Translations under genes and position numbers: made by a program
Source: Prevotellaceae bacterium
Lineage (GTDB): Bacteria > Bacteroidota > Bacteroidia > Bacteroidales > UBA932
DNA length: 11,976 nt
Direction: 5' to 3'
NCBI GenBank assembly: GCA_031259655.1
Contig: JAIRLF010000275.1
Location: 1 to 11,976 of the forward strand
In this document: positions 6,274 to 11,976 of the stretch, piece by piece
Position numbering within the stretch: the first letter of the stretch is position 1
Layout: each line of letters starts with the position of its first letter
Notes under the pieces: model-generated
What the model was told of the DNA's origin: nothing
The model's input: only the letters and a program-made list of their open reading frames with translations
Database searches by the model: none

Positions 6274-7998
6274 ATGAGAATTGTTGATAAATATTTATGT
6301 ATTACGGTGGTCTTCATGTTGTTTTGTAGCGTTAGTATGGCGCAGACTTTGCCCAATTCCGGGGGATATAGAAGCGGCACTTTGTATTATTATTTCCACG
6401 TAATCAAAAAAGATGAGACATTAAGCCGGATAGCTAAGATATATAATCTTTCCGTCAACGAAATACTTGAAGTCAATACCACCATTTTGGATCCCGAAAA
6501 AATCATCGAAGGGCAGAAAATCAAAGTTCCCAACTACAGTCATTTCATCGACAAATATCCTCACGAGCAATGGGATTTCGTCCTCTACAGAGTGATTAAG
6601 GGAGACAAATTGAAAAGCATTGCGAAAAATTTCAAGACAAACGTTGATGACATCAAAAATGTGAACCCTGAAATTGCAAACAAGCCCGCTGTTGGCTCCG
6701 AAATACGCGTCCCTGTAAAGAAACAGGGCGTCGTTGCACAGACACAAAAACCCGATGCCAAGGACGAAAAGAAAGACGAAAAGAAAAGCGACAAAAATGA
6801 ACGGGAAAAAGAAAACAAAAGAAAAGAACAGGAAAAACAGCCGGTAAAAAATCCCGCTCTCACATTCAACTGGGGAGACAAAAATTCGAAACCCGAAGAA
6901 ACAGCGACTTACGGCAAGGTCAATTGCGCCGAATATATCTATAACTCGGGGACGCCGCTCAAAATATCGTTCATCGCATCCTTAAAAAACGAGGGGACAA
7001 TAAATATGCAGGGCGCCTCGTTCCTGAGCGGAGCGCTGATTGCTGTAAACGAAATGAAAAATAAAGGATTAACAGTCCATTTCAATTCCTTCAATCTCGG
7101 AAACAACAGCATCGACCGCATACTGCGTTCGCCGGAATTGAAAGAATCGAACTTTATAATTGCGCAAACTCATATCGACGACCTCCGTAAACTCGCCGTT
7201 TATGCCGGCGAAAACAAAATCCATTTGGTCATACCCTACGAAAGTAAAGCCCATTCGTTTGCCGAAAACAATCCGTACGTCATACAGTTGTATCCTTCGG
7301 ACAATGCCATTTTAAATAAACTGATAAGCAAACGTTACGACGAAAACACATATCCAATATTAATCAAACCCGAAAAGCCCGACAGTCTGTTCCTCCTAAA
7401 ATACCGGACAGCGCTAAAAAATCGGTTTGGAACATTTAAAGAACAAAAACATACGATGGGTTTAAGAAATTTGGAATATAAAGACATTTTGGACGCCGAT
7501 AAACTCAATCTGATATTTGTCTGTCCTGTTGCCGAACCGTCGAAAAACGAATCATTTGTCTCCGACCTGATAAGCCGGCTGAATCTCGTGAAAAACCGGT
7601 TAAGCGTGTATGGAGTCGACCGGTGGCAGGATTTCGGGTGGCAGGATTTCGGGATAATCGATAGAAGCCTGTACTTTAACACGAATGTACATCTAATTCA
7701 GCCTGTGTCTGTCGACTACAACGACGAGGCGACAAAACTGTTTGTGCAGTTATATCGCAAAGCATACGACAACGAACCGGGAAAATACGCTTTTCTCGGA
7801 TACGATGTAACATATTATTTTCTCGCAGTGTTGCGAAAATACGGCGTCGAATTTCAGGATTGTATCTCCGAATTTGATTCGATATTGCTGCAATCGCGCT
7901 TCAAACTCGGACGAAACAATATCAACGACGGGTTTGTTAATGAAGGATGTTTCCTGCTGGAATATACAGGCGACAGTATCGAAATTAAAAGGAAATGA
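6274..7998 (+). CDS. Secreted LysM protein with periplasmic-binding-protein (PBP1)-like domain
   Basis: A 574-residue protein with an N-terminal signal peptide (hydrophobic 8-22, likely cleavage SMA|Q after 23). Two LysM domains at about 40-87 and 104-148 (each an xVIKxDxL...I.K...V..I..VN core) should bind peptidoglycan glycan strands. A highly charged Lys/Glu linker (about 157-192) leads to a domain from about 226 to the end that resembles type I periplasmic binding proteins of the LivK/branched-chain amino acid class. No ABC permease or ATPase of that importer class is adjacent, so a receptor or scaffold role at the cell wall is more likely than solute import; this is inference. WQDFG is present twice in tandem at 451-460. 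The gene overlaps the following PgpH-family gene by four bases (ATGA), suggesting translational coupling. Ligand unknown. Confidence 0.85.
   Translation: MRIVDKYLCITVVFMLFCSVSMAQTLPNSGGYRSGTLYYYFHVIKKDETLSRIAKIYNLSVNEILEVNTTILDPEKIIEGQKIKVPNYSHFIDKYPHEQWDFVLYRVIKGDKLKSIAKNFKTNVDDIKNVNPEIANKPAVGSEIRVPVKKQGVVAQTQKPDAKDEKKDEKKSDKNEREKENKRKEQEKQPVKNPALTFNWGDKNSKPEETATYGKVNCAEYIYNSGTPLKISFIASLKNEGTINMQGASFLSGALIAVNEMKNKGLTVHFNSFNLGNNSIDRILRSPELKESNFIIAQTHIDDLRKLAVYAGENKIHLVIPYESKAHSFAENNPYVIQLYPSDNAILNKLISKRYDENTYPILIKPEKPDSLFLLKYRTALKNRFGTFKEQKHTMGLRNLEYKDILDADKLNLIFVCPVAEPSKNESFVSDLISRLNLVKNRLSVYGVDRWQDFGWQDFGIIDRSLYFNTNVHLIQPVSVDYNDEATKLFVQLYRKAYDNEPGKYAFLGYDVTYYFLAVLRKYGVEFQDCISEFDSILLQSRFKLGRNNINDGFVNEGCFLLEYTGDSIEIKRK
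7624..7653 (+). repeat. Perfect 15-bp in-frame tandem duplication
   Basis: The unit TGGCAGGATTTCGGG occurs twice back to back (7624-7638, 7639-7653) with no mismatch. It adds a second WQDFG (residues 456-460) in the PBP1-like domain without breaking the frame. Perfect identity suggests a recent slippage or duplication event. Confidence 0.85.
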
Positions 7999-9992
7999 GC
8001 CGTAAAATCGACATATTACAATATCGTAAAGCGATGATTTCGTTCTTTCTCGCTTCGATTGCGATATTGTTTTTTATGCCGGGAGGCGGAAAATTTAAGT
8101 ACGAATTTAATCAGGGCGAACTGTGGCTCCACGAGGAATTGAACGCTCCTTTCGATTTCCCTGTCTACAAAAGCGAAACCGAATTGAAGGAAGAACATGC
8201 GCGCGTCACAAAACTGTCGCTGAACTATTTTGTGCTCGATTCTCTGGTTGTCGAAAAACAGTTGGCGCTTTTGCAGGAACGAATCGACCGCGATAACCGG
8301 CGGGAGTTCGCATCGCTGAAAGAAACGTTTATTACCATATATAACAGAGGTATAATCGACGCATCTAAAATTTCGGAACTTAAAAACAAATCCATTGCGA
8401 TAGTCCGGGGCAACACGTATGAAGAAACGCCCGTTTCCGAACTGTTTACGCAAATCTCCGCTAACGAATACGTCAACAACGCTGTCCGAAAATATTACTA
8501 CGCCGACAATCTCAATCTTTCGCAATTCATTGTGCCCAACCTGATTTTCGACGAAACGCTGACATCCAAAATCCGGCATAAAAATCTCGAGGCAATATTG
8601 CCGACCGAAGGAATGATAAGCGAAGGCGTCAAAATCGTCGCTCATGGCGAACAGATTACCCCCGAAGTGTTTAAAGCGCTGACTTCATTAAAAAAGGAAT
8701 ACGAAAAAAGCCTTGCCGGAGGCAACCGTTTTTTGACAATACTTGGACGAACGTTCCTTGTATTCTGCTGCATGGGATGTATTTTCGCCCTGCTTTTGAC
8801 ATTCAGGCGTACGATGCTCGTCGAAAACAAATGTCTGGTATTTATCGTTACCCTGCTAACGTTCTTCATTATCTTAGCCCTGCAGGTTTTGAAGATGCAT
8901 CCGAATCTAATTTATGCAGTCCCGTTTACGATTGTCCCGATATACATTTCTTCGTTTTTTTATTCTCGTCCGGCGATTTATCTGCATTTTTTCATGATTT
9001 TGCTAATCGGAAGTTTCGTGCCTGCGAGTTTCGAATTTGTGTTTATCAATTCGATAGCAGGAATAACCGCTGTCATCGGGTTTAAAAGAAGCTACGAACG
9101 CGGAGAATTGTTTTTTACGGGTCTGTTGATTATGTTGGTCTATCTCATAGGATATATCTCGTTGAAATTGCTCCACGAAGGCAGTTTGTCCGATTTCACC
9201 TGGTATATCCCTCTGTTATTTTTGATAAACAGTTTATTGGTAATAATCCTGTATCAGTTTACATTTCTGTTTGAACGGCTTTTCGGATTTGTATCAATAT
9301 CGCGTCTTGTCGAACTTGCAAACACCAATCGCAAATTGCTCAGAGATTTGACGGAAATAGCGCCCGGAACGGCTCAACATGTCATGCAAGTGGCAAATAT
9401 CGCCGAAGCCGTTATCAGCAGCATCGGCGGCGACCCCTTATTAGTACGCGCAGGAGCATTGTATCACGATATCGGGAAGATGAAAAATCCGGCTTTTTTT
9501 GTCGAAAATCAACCTGCGGGTATCAGTCCCCACGATAAGATTTCGCCCGAAGAAAGCGCAAGGATAATCATCGAACATGTCACGTATGGAGTTGAACTTG
9601 CTCATAAACATCATCTCCCAAATGCTATTATCGACTTCATCAAAACGCATCACGGCAAGTCGCTGGTGTATTTCTTCTATATGAAATATATGAACGAACA
9701 CCCCGACGCTCAGGACGCCGTCCAAAAATTCACGTACCCCGGTCCTAATCCTTCGTCAAAGGAAATGGTCGTCGTGATGATGGCGGATTCGTGCGAAGCC
9801 GCGTCCCGAAGCCTCTCAAATCCCGACGAAACGAAATTGAACGACTTAGTGGACAAAATTATCGACCGCCAACATGCCGGCGGCTTGTTTAACGATTCCA
9901 ATATCACCCTGAAAGAAATAAATACCGCAAAAAGTATTATCAAAAATAAACTGAAAAATATCTACCACGCAAGAATCGCATACCCCAACTGA
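7995..9992 (+). CDS. pgpH: 7TM-HD family c-di-AMP phosphodiesterase (PgpH-like)
   Basis: A 665-residue membrane protein with the PgpH/YqfF layout. It has one N-terminal helix (about 12-29), a large extracytoplasmic region (about 30-245), a bundle of membrane helices (about 248-430), the conserved linker ELANTNRKLLRDLTEIAPGT, and a cytoplasmic HD hydrolase domain. All expected metal ligands are present: H462, H491-D492 in HDIGK, H513, H552-H553 in HHG, and D598 in MMADSCEA. Family members hydrolyse cyclic di-AMP to pApA, controlling a messenger tied to osmotic and cell-wall balance, so an active enzyme is expected. The start overlaps the stop of the LysM/PBP1 gene (ATGA at 7995-7998), so its expression is probably coupled to that secreted protein. 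The extracytoplasmic region is the natural site for signal input; direct contact with the LysM protein is speculation. No strong terminator follows. Confidence 0.88.
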   Translation: MSRKIDILQYRKAMISFFLASIAILFFMPGGGKFKYEFNQGELWLHEELNAPFDFPVYKSETELKEEHARVTKLSLNYFVLDSLVVEKQLALLQERIDRDNRREFASLKETFITIYNRGIIDASKISELKNKSIAIVRGNTYEETPVSELFTQISANEYVNNAVRKYYYADNLNLSQFIVPNLIFDETLTSKIRHKNLEAILPTEGMISEGVKIVAHGEQITPEVFKALTSLKKEYEKSLAGGNRFLTILGRTFLVFCCMGCIFALLLTFRRTMLVENKCLVFIVTLLTFFIILALQVLKMHPNLIYAVPFTIVPIYISSFFYSRPAIYLHFFMILLIGSFVPASFEFVFINSIAGITAVIGFKRSYERGELFFTGLLIMLVYLIGYISLKLLHEGSLSDFTWYIPLLFLINSLLVIILYQFTFLFERLFGFVSISRLVELANTNRKLLRDLTEIAPGTAQHVMQVANIAEAVISSIGGDPLLVRAGALYHDIGKMKNPAFFVENQPAGISPHDKISPEESARIIIEHVTYGVELAHKHHLPNAIIDFIKTHHGKSLVYFFYMKYMNEHPDAQDAVQKFTYPGPNPSSKEMVVVMMADSCEAASRSLSNPDETKLNDLVDKIIDRQHAGGLFNDSNITLKEINTAKSIIKNKLKNIYHARIAYPN

Positions 9993-10092
9993 GGAGTTAA
10001 AAACTAAAAACTAAAACCGAAGAAATACGATAATCTGCGACCATAACATTTGCAATGCCCCCGGAATGCGATAATCTTTCCTTGAGGTCAGG

Positions 10093-10113
10093 AAATCTAA
10101 ACATTATAGATTT
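10093..10113 (+). terminator. Weak AT-rich hairpin after the PgpH-family gene
   Basis: AAATCTA (10093-10099) and TAGATTT (10107-10113) form a perfect 7-bp stem with a 7-base loop, followed by one more T and then CGG. The stem has only one G:C pair, so it is a poor terminator. It is listed as the best candidate for ending the LysM/PgpH transcript. Confidence 0.25.
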
Positions 10114-10200
10114 TCGGACAAATCCTTAAATTGCATTCATTCACGTCCCTTTTTCATTGCCTGACAAAGAAGTTAGACGGCGAATTAAAAAAAATTTGTA

Positions 10201-10208
10201 TACCTTTG
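10201..10208 (+). promoter_or_regulatory. Bacteroidota -7 promoter element for the ABC transporter genes
   Basis: TACCTTTG matches TAnnTTTG and is identical to the element in front of the LysM gene. Transcription would start near 10215, leaving about 67 bases of leader before the ATG at 10282. No -33 TTTG stands at the usual spacing. Confidence 0.5.
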
Positions 10209-10281
10209 TAACAAATTTCAAAGAAAAACGTCTTATAGAATAGATGTAAACGAAAAAGTAATTTAACATTGCATAGAAAGA

Positions 10282-10968
10282 ATGATAAAATTAGAACGGA
10301 TTAACAAATCATACTACAACGGGGCGCCGCTGCATGTATTGAAAGGCGTCGACCTGACCATCGAAAAAGGAGAAATGGTTGCCGTCATGGGCGCATCGGG
10401 TTCGGGCAAGTCCACCCTGCTGAACATCCTTGGAATATTAGACAATTACGACAGCGGGAATTATTACCTCAACAACACATTGATACGGAATCTCAGCGAA
10501 TCGAAAGCCGCCGAGTTCAGAAACAAGTTAATTGGATTTATCTTCCAGTCGTTCAATTTGATTAATTTCAAGAACGCGATGGAAAACGTAGCCTTGCCGC
10601 TGTACTATCAGGGCGTCGGTCGCAGGAGGCGCAATAATATCGCATTGAGTTATCTCGACCGCATGGGATTGAAAGACTGGGCAGACCATCTGCCGAGCGA
10701 GATGTCGGGAGGACAGAAACAGCGGGTCGCCATTGCACGCGCCCTGATTGCCAAACCGGGCGTGATTCTCGCCGACGAACCCACCGGAGCATTAGACAGC
10801 GTAACCTCCGAAGAAGTGATACACATTCTCCGCGAAGTGAACCGCGAAGGAATGACCATGATAATCGTAACCCACGAACACAGCGTAGCCGCCGCTACCG
10901 ATAAAATCATCCACATCAAGGATGGAATGATAGAATCAATCACCGCTAATTCGTCCGACAATGTTTGA
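10282..10968 (+). CDS. ABC transporter ATP-binding protein, MacB/LolD type
   Basis: A 228-residue nucleotide-binding subunit with every ATPase motif: Walker A GASGSGKST (37-45), Q-loop FQSFNL, signature MSGGQKQR from 141, Walker B VILADEP (161-167) followed by TGALDS, and the switch His at 198 in VTHE. The TGALDS continuation and length are typical of the MacB/LolD/FtsE-like group, which powers mechanotransmission machines that move lipoproteins, peptides or drugs from the inner membrane or periplasm rather than classic importers. Its last eight bases overlap the start of a MacB-type permease gene, so the two subunits are made together. The substrate cannot be told from sequence. A TAnnTTTG element lies upstream and GAAAG just before the ATG may serve as ribosome site. 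Confidence 0.93.
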   Translation: MIKLERINKSYYNGAPLHVLKGVDLTIEKGEMVAVMGASGSGKSTLLNILGILDNYDSGNYYLNNTLIRNLSESKAAEFRNKLIGFIFQSFNLINFKNAMENVALPLYYQGVGRRRRNNIALSYLDRMGLKDWADHLPSEMSGGQKQRVAIARALIAKPGVILADEPTGALDSVTSEEVIHILREVNREGMTMIIVTHEHSVAAATDKIIHIKDGMIESITANSSDNV

Positions 10969-11976
10969 TTTGGATAACTGGATTGAGATATTCAGCGTCA
11001 TGCGAAAGAACAAACTGCGCACCTTCCTTACGGGATTTTCCGTTTCCTGGGGGATACTGATGTTCTGCATCCTGCTGGCTTCGGGCAACGGGGTAAAGAA
11101 CGGAGTGCTCTCCAATTTCGAAAGCCACGCAATCAACAGCGTCGAATTTTGGGGACGGAGAACATCCAAACCCTACAAAGGTTTACCCGAAGGCAGGCGG
11201 ATTACTCTTGACGAAAGGGATTTGAATCTCATCAAAAACCAGATTCCCGAAGGAGTGAACGTTTCGGGAACGATAGCCGCCGACGGTCTTATTGCCAGTA
11301 ACGGAGTCTACAATTCGTCATGCACGTTCTACGGCGTCGGCGTCGATTATCAGGAAATCAACACCGTGAAAGTTACCAGCGGGCGATTCGTCAACGAAAT
11401 GGACTTGCGCGAATACCGGAAAGTAGCAGTACTCAATCGCCGTCTGAGCGAAGCGCTTTTCCAAAACGAAGACCCTGTCGGGAAACGTTTTATTGCCGAC
11501 AGTTTGGTTTACACCGTCATCGGCGTCTGGAAGTCCGACCAGATGGGAAACGAACTCTGCGCTTACATCCCGTTCAGCACAGCGCAACTGCTCTACAACA
11601 AAGGCTGGGGAATCGGCGAAGTTACTTTCACCGTCAAAGGTCTGGAGACTGTCGAAAGCAATCATGAATTTGAGAAACGGTTGAGACAAAAACTCTCTGT
11701 TCTGCACACTTTCGCTCCCGACGACCAGCGTTCTATCGGAATATGGAACCGTCTCGAAAACTATCTGGAATTTGTGGGGATTTTCAACGGTATCTCGCTG
11801 TTCGTGTGGATTATCGGAATCGGTACGCTCTTGGCGGGAATAATCAGCATCAGCAACATCATGCTGATAACCGTCAGAGAACGCACGCGGGAAATCGGGA
11901 TACGCAAAGCTCTGGGAGCGAAACCTTCGTCCATTCTCGGAAGCATATTGATGGAATCGGCTTTAATAACTTCCGT
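10961..11976 (+). CDS. MacB/FtsX-type ABC transporter permease, 3' end outside the window
   Basis: The frame from the ATG at 10961 is open to the window edge (338 whole codons, no stop). It starts MFDLDNWIEIF, overlapping the ATPase gene by eight bases. A first membrane helix follows (about 20-42, after MRKNKLRTFLT), then a periplasmic MacB-type core domain (about 43-265), then a helix at about 272-297. Next comes the FtsX signature region TVRERTREIGIRKALGA, the cytoplasmic coupling segment that meets the ATPase. A full-size family member has about 400 residues and four membrane helices, so the last two helices should lie beyond the edge. It partners the preceding ATPase in a mechanotransmission-type transporter or a stress-responsive exporter; the substrate is unknown. 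An accessory membrane-fusion protein gene, common next to such pairs, is not seen inside the window. Confidence 0.9.
   Translation, partial: MFDLDNWIEIFSVMRKNKLRTFLTGFSVSWGILMFCILLASGNGVKNGVLSNFESHAINSVEFWGRRTSKPYKGLPEGRRITLDERDLNLIKNQIPEGVNVSGTIAADGLIASNGVYNSSCTFYGVGVDYQEINTVKVTSGRFVNEMDLREYRKVAVLNRRLSEALFQNEDPVGKRFIADSLVYTVIGVWKSDQMGNELCAYIPFSTAQLLYNKGWGIGEVTFTVKGLETVESNHEFEKRLRQKLSVLHTFAPDDQRSIGIWNRLENYLEFVGIFNGISLFVWIIGIGTLLAGIISISNIMLITVRERTREIGIRKALGAKPSSILGSILMESALITS

Larger units (their letters stand above)
9993..10281. other. 289-base intergenic region with short repeats
   Basis: No coding frame or RNA gene is recognised here. Visible structure includes tandem TAAAAAC-like heptamers (9998-10017) just after the PgpH stop and two exact copies of CGATAATCT (10028-10036 and 10069-10077). 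There is also a weak hairpin (10093-10113) and a promoter element (10201-10208). The gap is longer than the others in this window, consistent with a boundary between two transcription units. Confidence 0.6.

Noticed and set aside
6274..7998. Reading the LysM/PBP1 protein as the binding subunit of a local amino-acid importer
   Set aside because: No permease or ATPase of the branched-chain amino-acid class is adjacent. The ABC genes at 10282 onward are MacB type and have their own promoter.
8016..8645. Open frame of 209 codons on the minus strand inside the PgpH-family gene
   Set aside because: It lies wholly antisense to a gene with clear family motifs, its translation has no recognisable domain, and its composition is that of a shadow frame.
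1..11976. Mobile element, phage, toxin-antitoxin or defence system
   Set aside because: No transposase, integrase, nuclease, small paired genes or phage structural protein is recognisable. All large frames belong to known envelope-related families.

Overview
The window looks like a piece of a Bacteroidota (probably Bacteroidales) chromosome. This rests on the gene content: a DUF2723/GT117 membrane protein, a TPR-WD40-CRD-OmpA lipoprotein of PorE type, and a LysM/PBP1 fusion. It also rests on four sites matching the Bacteroidota sigma-factor -7 element TAnnTTTG in front of gene starts. I see no rRNA, tRNA, CRISPR array, transposase or phage gene. Genus cannot be settled by eye.

Left third, minus strand: a compact two-gene unit with a large GT-C-type DUF2723 membrane protein (858-3818) followed after 27 bases by a small NodB-type polysaccharide deacetylase (216-830). 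A terminator-like hairpin lies beyond it at 62-96. Upstream is a 263-base intergenic region with a very strong 23-bp hairpin (3943-4001) and a small block of ATCTGTGT repeats bracketed by an 11-bp direct duplication (4017-4091). Next comes a PorE-like lipoprotein gene, also on the minus strand (4082-6070).

Middle, plus strand: diverging from the PorE-like gene, a secreted protein with two LysM domains and a periplasmic-binding-protein-like domain (6274-7998) overlaps by four bases a 7TM-HD protein of the PgpH c-di-AMP phosphodiesterase family (7995-9992). A 289-base non-coding gap follows.

Right end, plus strand: a MacB/LolD-type ABC ATPase (10282-10968) overlaps by eight bases its MacB-type permease, which runs off the window (10961-11976).

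The common theme is the cell envelope: glycan transfer and deacetylation, peptidoglycan binding by OmpA-like and LysM domains, c-di-AMP turnover, and an envelope ABC exporter. No single gene is of an unknown kind. The most interesting items are the translational coupling of an apparent wall-binding ligand receptor to a c-di-AMP phosphodiesterase, and the repeat and hairpin structure between the DUF2723 and PorE-like genes.
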